A DNA stretch of 64,000 nucleotides from Sphaerolaimus hirsutus (GCA_964036195.1 CAXIWS010000659.1:1-64000); one strand, 5' to 3'. Counted from the first letter of the stretch, positions 11,941 through 24,200 are shown. The notes: generated from the sequence alone by a model not told the origin. Made by a program: numbers and translations.

Positions 11941-12545
11941 CAGAGTTGTGAAAAGGTACGTACGTTTACTCGAAAAATACGCGTACGCGAGTACGCGGTA
12001 AATACATTTACATATACTTTTCAAAAAAATACCGTACGCACTTGTACGCGTACACTTTCAAAGCATACGCGTACGGAAAATGTATTTATGAAATATCAGT
12101 GTGGGACATATTTATAAAGTACCTAACTTTGCTATGTATTTACAGAAGTGGTTCCGTTGAATATTAAAGATACACGGGGGTAGTGCCTTAGAAAATTTCA
12201 AAATACTCAACCAAATCGAAATGGTTGTGGAGACAATGGATGCGGTAACCGAGTCGCGAGAGCGATGATTTTTATCTCCTAGAATAAAGCAACCTAGAAA
12301 ACTATATAATATGTCATTTGCCGTTAGAAAAACATACGCTGTGCTGTACACGTATGAAAAAGTGCCCACTTTTACACATTACATGACTAAAAGTAGTCAT
12401 TTCTACACTAACAAAAAGTACCCACATTTACGCGTACGTACGAGTAAAAAAAAGTATTTTACGTTTGCTATACTTTGTGGTGGTAAAAAAAATACTTTAC
12501 GTTTACATATACTTTTAAAAAAGATCAGTAATTCTAACAACTCTG
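11941..12545. repeat. hAT-like MITE, CAGAGTTG tips, with empty-site allele
   Basis: The tips CAGAGTTGTG and CTAACAACTCTG are flanked by a perfect duplication AAAATCAA (11933-11940 and 12546-12553). The left block has a single AAAATCAA at the equivalent place (about 9030), so the 8-bp duplication is proven by an unoccupied allele. Subterminal words are GTACGCGTA and AAGTA arrays. Confidence 0.93.
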
Positions 12546-13030
12546 AAAATCAAAAAGCCCGGGATATTTTTAACATACAAGTCACTCAGAATATCACATT
12601 TCGCAATAACACTTGAAAATTTATCAGTAGTTATTTGTGACTAAAAATATTGAAGAAAAATTTCATCTGTGATTTACCCACAACAATCAGACACAATTAA
12701 TTATTCACAGATCGTAATATCTAGTGACTTCAGAGAGAATGAAATAATAAGCCACAAGAATATTCAGTAAGACAGACCACTCGCTGGTTCCAAATAAAAA
12801 ACAGGTAGCAAACAAAAACGGTCAGTGAAAAATTAGCACCTCACCGGTCGTAAAAATGCGGGAAACATAGTGTAAAAGCTATCTTACTATTTAGTAACCG
12901 ACTTACAGTTACAGGTCGCTTTTCAGGGACTAGAAAATGCATGCAAGCACATCTATTCTCGGATTAAGCCACATAAACACTACAGAGAAATAAATATCTT
13001 AAGCATGCATTTGACCTACCATTTACCAAC

Positions 13031-13433
13031 GAGGCCAGACAGTTTCTTATGCTAGTCGTTTCATATGCTGCGAAAAAGCTCACTTCGTATGCTGTAAGGC
13101 ATCACTTGATGTACCAATTGGCTACACTTCAATGAATAGATATACGGATGCTACACTTTACCATTTCATAAAAGATTCATCATTTTTCAATGACAAGCCA
13201 TATATCTGATCATGTATAGAAACATAGTGGCTGGTTATCAGTCCTGATTTTTGACTAACTAATACATCAGTCAACCAATTGTTCAATTGACTGCAAAAGT
13301 CTTATCCAAAACAGAATTTCGTGCCGGCATATCAACTATAGCACAATGTCATTTGAAATGAGGCACTACAGCATACGAAGTGAGCTTTTCCGCAGCATAT
13401 GAAATGGCTAGCATTTGAAATGACGCAGTCCCT
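13031..13433. repeat. hAT-like MITE with about 66-bp inverted repeats (right block only)
   Basis: The inverted repeats contain TTTCATATGCTGCG and AAAGCTCACTTCGTATGCTG at both ends. Flanking octamers TTACCAAC and TTACGAAC match at 7 of 8. The left block has one TTGCCAAC at about 9517 with no insertion. Confidence 0.8.
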
Positions 13434-13944
13434 TTACGAACAGCACACTCCGCATTGAGTTCTACCGTAATCTACATGAACAAATCACCAGCTCGAAATT
13501 TCTGCACCATACCACACTGCTTTCACAAGATAGATTGATTTAGCACTAAATTGGACCCATACTTTTATTCAGAAGATTCTGGCAACATTCTCTGCGAAGC
13601 ATGCAGATCCGCTCAGTAGAACTTACAAGCTCAAACTGGCATGTAGATAATTAGATAATGTAGATAAGCGCATGGTAAAGTATCTATGAATTCAAGGAAA
13701 GCGCGACCCCTCCTAGGGTTTTTTTTGTTGAAATTTTGATATTATTTACCTGAAAAGTGAACGGAACAATCGGTAGGTTCAAATTTTGCAGAACTTTGTG
13801 AGATTTTCAATGCACCAAATGCGGACAAGTAGCGTAATTAAGTGCATCTAAATTACAATCCCAGCTGCAACTTATTTCACGGAAGAGAAGACAGTTAAGC
13901 GAGTGTCCACTTTCTGCAAGCATTTCATTCCGTTCAGTACATAG

Positions 13945-14589
13945 TAGGGTTGGCACTTGATTTTTTAAAACTGATATTTAAAAAAATCTAATAAAAAAAA
14001 TCAAAGGGTGGAAACTGATTTTAATTAAAAAAAATCAAAAGGCAAAATTCCTTGTATACTTGCACTAGGTATGTTGCATCTTTTTGCGCGCAAGCGCGCA
14101 ATTTCTCATACATATTACCATTGGTGGTGTTTTCATGGGGTTTGGGGCATTTTTAGTGTAAAATCTTCCATTTATTCATAATACCGTGTAATAAAAAGCC
14201 GTGATATGCTAGTGTAGTATATAATATCAAACCAATGTGCTCCCGTCCCACATATTTCTACAGTGTGCAACATCACTGTCAATGTATTAGCTTTCTCTTA
14301 CAACCTTATTTAAGCACTATTCCATGCTGAACTTCACTTGAAGTCACGAACGTTTGACAAAAGGCGATATATGTAATAAGTCAACGTAAAATGGATATTT
14401 TTGAAAGAAATCACTGCTTATAATGCTATCCCATGACTCCACAGTCATAATATGACCACAATAGACATAACAATACATTGTCTGACACTAAACATACATA
14501 TTTTTTTCCTCTATACCCCCATTTTGGGCGATTTTAAAAAAATCTGATTTTAATTTAAAAAATCAATTAAAAAAATCAAGGCAACCCTA
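13945..14589. repeat. hAT-like MITE, TAGGGTTGG tips, AAATC/GATTT-word variant
   Basis: The tips TAGGGTTGGC and GCAACCCTA are flanked by a perfect duplication GTACATAG (13937-13944 and 14590-14597). Subterminal words are AAAAAATCAA and TTGATTTTTT. The core carries TTGCGCGCAAGCGCGCAA at about 14090, shared with the other TAGGGTTGG elements. Confidence 0.92.
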
Positions 14590-14840
14590 GTACATAGTGT
14601 GCAGAAAAATACTGATATCAAAGCGCAATGGCGCAGGGTGGGGCCAAAAAGGCGCCATCATTCTCAACGCCATTGTTCTGTGGCGCCACTAGCGACATGC
14701 AAGGAAAAGTACCAAAGCACTGCGGTTTTTTGCACCAATGCATAGGATATCTCAGATCAACAATTTTGCACTTTCATAGGAGCTGCGAATAGACCTCCAA
14801 CAAAAAAATGAAATAAACAATCTTCCAACAGAATATTCAA

Positions 14841-14846
14841 TTTATT
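14841..14846 (-). terminator. AATAAA polyadenylation signal of RPL18
   Basis: TTTATT on the plus strand reads AATAAA on the minus strand, 111 bases past the RPL18 stop codon. It is conserved in the allelic copy at 10642-10647. Confidence 0.75.
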
Positions 14847-14956
14847 TTTCAACCACTCAACCATCGAACGAAATCAGCCAACAACGAGCTATCAATCAAA
14901 GACATCACCGCGATAACAAAAACACAAACAAATGAATAATAAATTTGATCGACGCG

Positions 14957-17900
14957 TCAAACTTTGTAGCCGCAGTTGGCGCGACGGCCGCGCGCGCGTT
15001 CGAACTTGCGTCCCTGGAAAAAACGTTTTTCTTTTTGTTGCGACAAGCCGGAAAAAAAAGTGTGTATTAGATGGAGGAATGTAATAAAAATGCACGTGAA
15101 GCTACGGTGTTCATTGCAAATTTTGGACCACATTGGGTCCACACAGACTAGTTGACATCGACACCAAATGTCAACTGGTTCCCATCCCAATCTAAAGCTT
15201 GCTCACGAGCCGGCGAACGACGGTTGAATGCAAGATTTGAATTGCGGTGAGAACTAGGGTTGGCCGATGTTTTTTTCCAAATGTTTTTAATTACAAAACG
15301 TTGTGTTAAAAAAACACACAATGTCCGAAACGTTTTAAAAACAGTACACGCACCTTGGACCTAACGAGCGGCTTGGTATGGCTGTCGGGCACTCCTGGCG
15401 CCTTGCCAAAGTGCTTCTGGGCCTCCCTAGCCTTGCGCCTGCCCTGCAGCAGGAGCGTGTTCTGGCCCTTGGGCGAGCGCACGGCCAACTGGTCGAAGGT
15501 GATGATCTCGCCGCCCGCTTTGAGGATGCGCTCGCGGGCACCCCCGGTGGTGCGCAGGCAGCATATCTGGGGGAGGGGAGGGGGGGGGGGTTGGAAGGTA
15601 AAAAATGCGAAATTTTCGGCTCGGGTAAAGGTTCTCGGTTAGTCAAAAATTGCGGCTCGGGTATCGTTTCCGGTTCGGTCCTTTCAGTTAGAAAATGATT
15701 GGAATTCCAGTTTACGGGATCGGGATTTTGGACTAAGTTCTGGTATAGAGGGTTTTTCCCAAAGATTTCACAAAAAGATCTAAAAACACAGTTGAATTCC
15801 AGAGAAGTGGCATTAGAAGGCACACTGGATACTTCCGTCCAGATTTCTCAGTGCAACAAGCCATTTGTTTCACTTTTTATCTTTCGCTCTAAATTTTCCT
15901 GGATCGGGATCCGGATGGGGACGTTTTTTCGGGATCGGGACCGCCGAATGACGGAAATTATCGGGATTCGGGATCCCGTTTGAACCCTAATGGTGCATAC
16001 AATACCATCATGATTAAACGCGGCAAACCATAAATACAACAGATCAGAAAGACAACCCTCACAACTAGTGATGTGAAAGCGCCATGGCGCTGGCGCCTGG
16101 CGCTAGCGCCAAAGCAAAAAGCGCCATGGCGCTTGGCGCTAAAATGCTGTGGCGCCATTGGCGCTTGGCGCCGTGTATCCGAAAAGCGCCATGGCGCTTG
16201 GCGCTACTTTCCAGTGGGGCCATTGGCGCTTGGCGCTACCATTTTTTAAAGCGCCAAAAAAGCGCCAGAGAATACTTGCGCCGCGGTGTTCATGTGCCTC
16301 ATTGCCTATTTTCAGCAATTTTTGGCCATGTATGTTATTATTTTACATAGATATTTTACTCATTTTACATAGATACTGTATTCCCTCGACATCCCCCCCT
16401 CGAAATACCCCCCTCAAAATGGACACTGTGAAATAATTATCCATCCCCTCGAAATACCCCCCTCCCAAATTGAGTGTACAGAGAACATACATGACAAAAC
16501 TTCAGTTTGTGATTCGGGCAATGCAAAACACACGTTTCAAACAATGAATTGTTACGTTAGAACAGTGTTACACACTTAAATACCGTATTTGCTTGAATAG
16601 TACCCCCCCTTGAATAATCCCCCCTGTAAGACGAGTGAGGAAAAAATAATTCCCCCCCCTCGAATAATCCCCCCTCTTAAAGAATTTGCTCAATTTATTG
16701 TGCCCAATTTAAACAAAAATGGCACGTTTTTGTGTGAATAAAACAGATTTCATCAAATGAGTTGATAGAAACATGGTTGAAAATGTTGACGAAATAATAA
16801 TTCCCCCCTCGAATAATTCCCCCCTCGATTAATTCCCCCCTCAAAATAGTCTGACGAAATAATAATCCCCCAGGGGGATTATTCAAGCAAATACGGTAAG
16901 TCAATAGACTCTTATATATAGCGGTTATTGTTGTATTTTTCTACGTCTGCGTACGTTACAGACCACAATTTAGTACTGGAATTTCAAAAAATTTCTGCCG
17001 AAATAATAAGCCCTCCCCCTCGAAATACCCCCCCTCGTTTGACCACCCCCCTCAAAATTCTCACGCTGAAACAATCACCCCCCGGGGGGTATTTCGAGAA
17101 AATACAGTATGTAATTTAGCTATTTTTACCCTGTTATCTCACAGTTTGCACTTTAAATCTTGAAATATCCAATAGATTGAAACGCTGCAACCCCCAACCC
17201 CCAGACAATCTTTCAGCTTCTACCACTTCAGAGAGGCAATTTGCTATCCATTTGAACCAGTCTTAGTTACACTTGTGTGTTGAGCAAGAAAACTTATTGA
17301 TTTCCATTATTTGACCATTTTTGTCTTTTTGGAGGCAATACAAGTTATTGAAAGTGAAGAAAATAGTACTTTGTCTCACCTGTATCATTAAAGGCATTAT
17401 CATTTTGGCGCTGGCGCCATTGGCGCTTGGCGCCATGGCCCCCTGGCGCCTTTGGCGCTTGGCGCTAAGGTCCAGAAAAGCGCCATGGCGCTTTTGGCGC
17501 TTGGCGCCATTTTGCTGTGGCGCTTTTGGCGCTTGGCGCCAAAAGTCTGGCGCTTTTTACATCACTACTCACAACCCAAAAAAACATCAAACCACCCCAA
17601 AATCGAACCTTCATCTTGGGCAACGTGAACACGCGCAAATCGTTGGTCACGGTGCCGACGCACACCAAAGTTTTTCCTTCGTTCGCCTTTTTCTTGGCGT
17701 GCCTCGCCAGCCGACCGATTGACATTGGCGGGCGATTTTGACGCGACATGAACAGGCGGCGGAGAATTATCTTGTTGAACTTTTTGCCCGTGCGACGCGC
17801 CAAGTAGCGGTACAGCTGCGGGGTTGGGGGTGGGTGATGTGAATAGTTGGGATCGGGTCACGTATGGGAACTTGCAATTTAGTCCAGGCTAGCCAGGCCG

Positions 17901-18430
17901 TTTGACCCACGTCCAAGTACAAGCCTTGTTTCCCCATTTTTTTGCTCAAAATCGCTAAAAATGTGCTCATTTTGTCAATTTTGACGTTCATAGTCGTTAT
18001 TTTCGTATGTATACATGGTTATATACCTATTTTTACCCTATTTTTTTGTATTTATAGCGATGCCAAAAAGTTGGTAAGCTGCCAAGTTCCCATACGGATA
18101 ATTTTCCCATATTTATGGGAGACGTTTTTTAACAGTTTTTATTTTCTGTGACATTTATTTAAAAATTACTTTAATTCATTTTTCTTGTCATTGGCGTTAT
18201 ACGGCTTGGCTGTTTGAAGTTTTGGGAAACACAATAAAAACATTACATCATAATGGCAACTTGTCAAAGCCAGAAATTACCTTTGCGAGCAGACGCAGAT
18301 AGGGATCTTCGCTTCTGGGCGCCGTCCGGCGGACTTTACGGTCATTTTTGTGGTTGATATCCTTGCCCTGCGGATAAAATGAGACGGTTACATCGGATGA
18401 ATTCAGATGTTGGATCAATATACTTACCAT
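14957..18430 (-). CDS. RPL18: 60S ribosomal protein L18 (eL18)
   Basis: Complete five-exon gene of a large ribosomal subunit protein, 188 aa as in other animals. Exons on the minus strand: 18430-18428 (only the ATG, then GTAAGT), 18367-18281 (begins [14 protein letters not shown]), 17815-17609 ([20 protein letters not shown] then [12 protein letters not shown]), 15566-15354 ([35 protein letters not shown]) and 15013-14957 ([18 protein letters not shown], stop). All junctions are phase 0. The ATG-only first exon matches the vertebrate RPL18 arrangement. Intron 3 (15567-17608) holds a 1.5-kb GGCGCC MITE with two nested elements; intron 4 contains a TAGGGTTGG fragment within about 10 bases of the exon 4 donor. 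AATAAA lies 111 bases past the stop. A pyrimidine-rich transcription start (TOP) is expected from family knowledge, but I could not fix it. Confidence 0.97.
15255..15346. repeat. Left-end fragment of a TAGGGTTGG hAT-like MITE
   Basis: It starts TAGGGTTGGCCGATGTTTTT and continues with AACGTTTT words including AATGTCCGAAACG, but has no core or right tip. It lies in RPL18 intron 4, ending just before the exon 4 donor at 15353. Confidence 0.7.
15600..15989. repeat. Partial element with GGGATCGGGAT words and a GTTTGAACCCTA right tip
   Basis: The right end CGTTTGAACCCTA is the same tip as the TATCGA element at 59137-61681, but here the subterminal words are CGGGATC and TCGGGATTCGGG. The left half has CGGCTCGGGTA and CGGTTCGGTC words, but no clear left tip was found. 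Related GGGATCGGG strings occur at about 46670-46740, 49205-49240 and 50660-50710. Confidence 0.55.
16376..17107. repeat. TA-flanked CTGTATTCCCTCGA/CCGTATTT-type element, nested
   Basis: The ends CTGTATTCCCTCGACATCCC and TATTTCGAGAAAATACAG lie between TA dinucleotides. CCCCTCGAAATACC words repeat on both sides. It is inside the 16066-17567 element and contains 16583-16896. Confidence 0.8.
16583..16896. repeat. TA-flanked CCGTATTTGCTTGAATA element, doubly nested
   Basis: The ends CCGTATTTGCTTGAATA and TATTCAAGCAAATACGG are flanked by TA. Subterminal words are CCCCCCTCGAATAATT, a different word from the enclosing element although the first eight bases of the tip are the same. Confidence 0.88.
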
Positions 18431-19682
18431 TTTGATGTGATATGAAGGGGCCCGAAAATGACGACCGGCACAATATTTTTTCTATTTTTTATTTTAATTT
18501 TAACGATGTAGACACTTTTGTTCCCTTTTTGAATTCGTTAGTCACGGTGGCAATTATCTAATCTTACTGATTTGTATTTTTCTAACTGTTTCCGCGTTAT
18601 AATTGCGACGGTTTTCATTAGAACTCGCAATCAGTCGCGAATAGCATCCTCAACAATAGGGAGACATAAGTTTCAGACCAACATAGATATTTGGATATAC
18701 CTCAGAAAAGGATTTAGCGCAAACGTCCGACAATGGGTAAGTACTATCTTATCTTGTTGTCCATGTGCAGCAGTTATTATTGTGATATTTGCATAACTTA
18801 AACCTGCATCTTGATCTGAAGTGACGACGTTCCTTTCTATAAAACATAATTTACAGAATAAAACATAACTTCGCGAATTTTTTTTTCGTACCCTAACTTT
18901 TTAACCCCCAGCCGTCTAAAAGTCGCGCCACGAATTTGCGACGCAAATTTCCGCCTGGAAACTCGTTATTCGTCAACAATTTTGGAATTTACTCAGCCGA
19001 ATGTTGCTGAGATAGTAAAGTGAACGATTTACTCCCGTTGAAGACGCACGCCGCGTGTCTGAATTTGAGAACGGTGAGTGTTTGCAGCTTTTGGAATGTT
19101 GCCAAGATGTGATGCAGTGTTCCGGAGGAGTTTTGATTTTGTCCTGGTCTTCACAGGATTTTTTTTAGGTAAACATGACATTTTCTGAGAATCACTGGTC
19201 AATTTTGAATCCACAATCGGTAAAATGCTAAACACCCCAATTTTCTACTGCAAATTTTTACCCAAAACAATTCCACATTAGAATCCCTCACGCACTCAAT
19301 GGCCGACAACTATTTAGTTGACAACCGAAACTTCCAAAACTGATAAATCTATTTTATTCGCATTTGAGTTGACAGGAATGAGATGTTCATTATCTAATGT
19401 TGATTGAGATCAAAACTTATTAATGCTGGTAAATTCATAATGTGTTCAAAACATATCGTAGTTGTGCACATCATGTTTCACATTCTAGTCGATATCTCCG
19501 TGGCACCTGGGTTCTTCAGTGACGTTGACATAAATGTACACTTTTGAAATACACAAAAATATCCTCTAACCACCAAACATTGCAATACATTTTTTTGAGT
19601 TTTGCCTTCCGCCGATTCTTTATTGACATATTTTTCAGTTTAGGAAATTTCGATTGTCAACTAATTAGTGTGCCTGGTGCCA
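18431..19682. other. Region upstream of RPL18, no further gene seen
   Basis: It includes the RPL18 promoter and 5'UTR on the minus strand, which I cannot delimit. A possible 5'UTR exon of the plus-strand FGFR1OP2-like gene could also lie upstream of 21226. No coding exon, RNA gene or transposon ends were recognised. Confidence 0.4.
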
Positions 19683-19690
19683 TCCCAGAC

Positions 19691-20370
19691 TAGGGTTGGC
19701 CGATGTTTTTTTTTAAACGTTTTTTTATTAAAAAAACATGACGTCCGAAATGTTTTTAAAAAAAAAAAACATCGGCCGAAATTTTTAGTATTAAGCACTA
19801 GGTATTTTGCAAAATTTTTGCGCGCAAGCGCGCAATTTCACACACAAATTGACATTGGTGGTTGTTTTCATTGGTTTTGTTGCATTTTTAGTATCAAAAC
19901 ATCCATTTCTATGTGCTACCATGGGTGAATAAGCCGACATATGTTGCTGTAATATATAATATTGAGGTAATGTGCTTCCATGTACCTCCACAGTGTGTAA
20001 CTTCACTCCCAAAGTAACAACCTCCTTTTATAACCTTGTTTGATCACCATTCCGTGCCAAACTTTACCTGAAGTCACGAACATTCAACTATAAGGCGATA
20101 TACAAACGATATGTCGACGAAAAATGGATATTTTTGACACAAATCACCACTTATAATGCTATCCCATGGCTCCACAGCCATTATATGGTCATATTTAACA
20201 TCACAGAGTATTGCCAGTGTCTGATATACCTATATATGTTGACACTAGGTCATATCTGGGAGCTTTTAAAAAAAACGTTTTTTTTAAAAAAAAACAACGT
20301 TTTTTTAAAAAAACAACGTTTTTTTTTTAAAAAAACATCGAGTTAAAAAAAACGTTTTTTTCCAACCCTA
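19691..20370. repeat. hAT-like MITE, TAGGGTTGG tips, ACGT-word variant
   Basis: The tips TAGGGTTGGCCGATG and TTTCCAACCCTA are flanked by a perfect duplication TCCCAGAC (19683-19690 and 20371-20378). Subterminal arrays are AAAAAACGTTTTTT words. The core has TTTTTGCGCGCAAGCGCGCA at about 19818. Confidence 0.94.
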
Positions 20371-20460
20371 TCCCAGACCATGTAAAGTATAAAGTGGTGG
20401 GCTAATGGTCGCGGGGTTAACTGCCGACGTTGTATAAGCTATTCTGGTGGCAACCGCGAT

Positions 20461-20901
20461 CAGGGCCGTATCCAGGGGGGGGGCGGGGGGGGCTGCAGCC
20501 CCCCCCCCCTCCCGGGGTGAGACCAGAAAGTGGCCGGAAAATGCCACTTTTTCAACGTCAGCGTAAAAATTTTTTGCGCGCAAGCGCGCATTTTTCGCCA
20601 GACATCATGTATTATCGGCAGATTTGCTCCCTGTGGCCGAAATCATTATAAATATACTCAATTATGTGCTGTTTGCTGTATTTGTATGTATATTTACATA
20701 CATATACAGCGTTCCATGGCGCTGGCGCCAACGCCAATGGCGCCATGGCGTTGCGCCAACTAGTGGCGCCAGCGCCATGGCGCCATTCCGCCCCTCTGTA
20801 CGTAAAATTTTAGGGGGGGGGGGCTGAGCCCCCCCCCCCCCGCTCGCCGGCCTCCGTAAACAAGCAGCCCCCCCCGCTCAAAAATCCTGGATACGTCCCT
20901 G
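20461..20901. repeat. hAT-like MITE, CAGGGCCGTATCCAGG tips
   Basis: The tips CAGGGCCGTATCCAGGGG and CCTGGATACGTCCCTG are flanked by a perfect duplication ACCGCGAT (20453-20460 and 20902-20909). The interior combines long G and C runs, the TTGCGCGCAAGCGCGCA palindrome (about 20573) and a short GGCGCC array (20715-20790). Confidence 0.94.
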
Positions 20902-20952
20902 ACCGCGATGGTCATATGCATGTCGTATTCAAGTTTTGTTACACCAGGAGCC

Positions 20953-21160
20953 AATCTCGGACCCTGTAAAGTGTTAAGTAATGTCATGCAAAGTGTCAAT
21001 GGTCATGACAAACGTAAAGTAAAGTATCAATTGTCATGACAAGTGTAACGTAAATTGCCAATTTTCGTGCAAAGTTCACTAATAAAATCTTTGTTTTTTT
21101 CGTTTTATTGACATTCGACCAAACATTCGACATGTCACTTTACACTTTACAGGGTCCTTG
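20953..21160. repeat. Small fold-back repeat with CCCTGTAAAGTG ends
   Basis: GGACCCTGTAAAGTG on the left and CTTTACAGGGTCC on the right bound AAAGTGTCAATGGTCATGAC words. Similar fold-backs lie at 32683-32866 and 36355-36559, with diverged ones near 30005-30130 and 52840-52950. Confidence 0.5.
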
Positions 21161-21225
21161 ACCGCACCCTTGGCAACCCCCCCCCCCCCCTACCCCCAAC
21201 CCCTCCCCACCCGCCCAGGCCAAAC

Positions 21226-24200
21226 ATGGCGTCGGTGAGCGACGGGGGGTCGGGCCGGGGCGACGACGTTACCGTGCCCGGCGTGCTGTCCGACGCCCGC
21301 TCGCTCATCTGCAAGCTCAGAGACAGGGAGAGGACCTCCGATCATCTCATGATCAACTTGCAGAACTTGTCCGAGAAGATTTCTTCTATGAAGGAGGTGG
21401 GTTGCTAGACCCTGGGATGGAACTCTGAGTAGGGTGGCAGAATTTACCGCATCGTGTTGGTGTCGCGTACCGCACTCGGATTTACCGTACCGTTTACCGC
21501 AAAACCGTTCCGTCTGCCACCTATAGCTCCGGGGCCAGTTCCGCAAGTGGCAAAGAAAAGAGTGAAATGATAAATGGAAAGTGAAGAGTACTTACCACTT
21601 GCGGAACGGGCTCCTGGTCAACTATTCCGACGTCTTTCCAGCATATTTTGTGAGCGATACTATTCTAAATCCCAAGCTTGAACTGGGCCGCGATAGGATT
21701 TGATCTGATCAATTATTCGATCCCACCTCATGATGTACTTATGTAGAAATATCTACATAAATTGTTATTGGATTAACGTGATCCAATAATTAATTAGTTC
21801 CCACCCCACTCAATTAATTACCACTATCAGTGAATCATTCACATCCGCAGTACGACTGCGACCTGCGCGAAATGAAGGAAACGAGTGGACACAAACCGGG
21901 CGGCCGCGGCGCTCTGGTGCACTCGCTGCAGCAGGAAAATAGACAAATTCGGTTGGTGAAACAGTTGTAGGCACTAACGAAAGTCGATTACAGTTTAAAA
22001 AGGTTTTTTTGAATCACTTTAAGCGTCTTTAGGGGTTTCAAATGTCTATGTCTATGTTGACTCGTAACCACGTGGAAGTTTTTTTTTTACACGGCGTGTT
22101 TTTGAAAAGGGCAACTCGCTAGAAAGCTTTCATTTCTTTTCCGCACCCACCCATTCAACTACGTCCCAAATTATTGAGATATTTACCTGTCCAGGGGTCT
22201 CCTAGGGGGGGGGGGCTGCCCCCAAATCGGCCAGCTATCTATCTATCCCGCAGGCCGCTCAGCTATCTATCTCTCCCGAGGCAAATTTTTTGGCTACTAC
22301 CTCCAAAGACCCCCCCCCCCCCCAAATCACTCAGCTATCTATCTATCTGGAGTGGTTTTTGAGAAATTTTGTCCCAATTTTTGCTCAAAATCACTAATTT
22401 TCGCACCTTTTAAAAGTTTTTCACCTTCAAAATCATGTTTATCGGCTTTATACATGGTTATATACCTATTTTTAGCCATTTTAAACCTACTTTTGGCTAC
22501 TTTTAACCTATTATTAGCGATTTTTTTCCCTTTTCCCTTGAAAAAGCCTATATATTTCGCCCCCGGTTGCCCCCTCAAGCCGCCCCCAGAAAATTTTTCA
22601 GCTATCTATCCCTCCGGAGGAGCGATTTTCTATCTATCCAGCCCCCGCGAAAGCCAAATTCCTGGAGACCCCTGTACCTGTCGATCGCAGCAGGGGTATT
22701 CGCGATTTTGACTCTCCAGGTGTTTGGATCGATAGCAAATCGCTCCTCCGGATAGACAGCTGAAAATTTTTGGAGGGGGGTTCAATATATAGGCTTTTTC
22801 GAGATGTAGAAGAAAGAAAAGGGCAATACTATGGTTAAAAATGGGTATGTGGGCACATATAGTACAAAAAGTTGAAAATGATCTAGTAATTTTGAAGGTG
22901 AAAATCTATAAATTGGTATGAAAATAAGCGGTTTTGATGTTGATGTAACCTATGGTCACTTGAGTTGGGACACGTTTGAAATTCCAATAAATTTGAATTT
23001 TGTGCCTGATCGTGGGCATCCCGGGGAACTTGGGCGGTATAAAAAGGTAGCCCTAACATTTGTCTAAAAGTTCCCTCGGACACCCCCCAGCTGTAACCCC
23101 TGTGGGCCATGTAAATGGCCCACATGTTTTTTAATACAAAAGTGACCTGCTCACTTGGGTGGGGACACGTTCCAGATTTTGCTCTATTCTGTCTTTCAAG
23201 GCAGGATTTCAACCTTGAAGACAACACAGTGTTGGCATACTACCAGAGGACAATTCTTAATAAAAAAAATCAGATTTGGATAGAGTTATATAAACTCATG
23301 CTGTCAAGTTAGTTAACAGTCAGTTTTCTGTTGTTTACAGTCATTTCTTTTGCTAAACTGACTTAAAGCCACCCCCACTTCTCAGACATCCACTATGCCC
23401 ACAGCAACCAGTACGGCCCTGAAAAGTGCAATGAGGCACTGCACAGTGAAGGGATCATCTCTAAGGTGGATCGCTCATCCACAGTAGGTGTACTGGGCAA
23501 GGGATTTTGGGAATTCAGCTGTGTTTAGGACCCTGGAAACAACAAGTCACGTTAGAGGAGGGTATGGTGAATTTTTTTTACATATTTTCCCTGCGCAATG
23601 AACCATCAAAAATTCGGAGAAATGAAAGCGCAAAAATCTTAGGAATGAAAAAATCTAAAATTTAGTAATAAAAATGTAAAAAAATTGCACTTTTTTTGCA
23701 CCTCCATTTCTCCATTTTTTTGATGGTTCATTGTGCAGGGAAAATTTGTAAAAAAATTCACCATACTCTCCTCTAATGTGACATTTTGTTTCCAGTGTCC
23801 TACACACAGCTTAATTCCCAGAATCCCTTACCCAGTACACCAACTGTGCTTAAGCGATCCACATTAGAGATTATCCATTCACTGTGCAGTGCCTCATTGC
23901 ACTTTTCAGGGTCGTTCTGGTTGGTGGGGGTGTAGTGGATGTCGTGAGAAGTGGGTGTGGCTTTGTTAAGTCAGTTTACCAAAAGAAACAACTGTAAACA
24001 ACAGAAAACTGATTGATAAATAACTTGACAGCATGAGTTTATATAACTCTATCCGAATCTGATTTTTTCATTAAGAATTGTCCTCTGGCAGTATGCCAAC
24101 ACTGTGTTGTCTTCAAGGTTGAAATCCTGCCTTGAAAAACAGAATAGAGCGAAATCTGGGACGTGTCCACACCCAAGTATGCAAGTCACTTTTGTATAAA

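Larger units (their letters stand above)
7924..15215. other. Probable allelic (false) duplication across a 200-N gap
   Basis: Block 7924-11008 and block 11209-15215 are collinear and highly similar, starting TATCACAAATGATTT and ending GAGCCGGCG. They differ by small changes and by whole transposon insertions. Only left-block insertions: 8428-8878 and 9618-10023. Only right-block insertions: 11941-12545, 13031-13433 and 13945-14589. The left block ends, and the right block begins, exactly at the N run, as expected when two haplotype contigs are placed end to end. A genuine tandem duplication is the alternative. Confidence 0.75.
16066..17567. repeat. hAT-like MITE, TAGTGATG tips, GGCGCC words, with nested elements
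   Basis: The tips TAGTGATGTGAAAGCGCC and GGCGCTTTTTACATCACTA are flanked by a perfect duplication CTCACAAC (16058-16065 and 17568-17575). Subterminal arrays repeat GCGCCATGGCGCTTGGCGC. It lies in RPL18 intron 3 and is split by a CCGTATT element at 16376-17107. Confidence 0.92.

Noticed and set aside
22352-22711. 119-codon frame [20 protein letters not shown]...
   Set aside because: It recurs with frameshifts in all CTATCTATC MITE copies; core MITE sequence, not a conserved protein.
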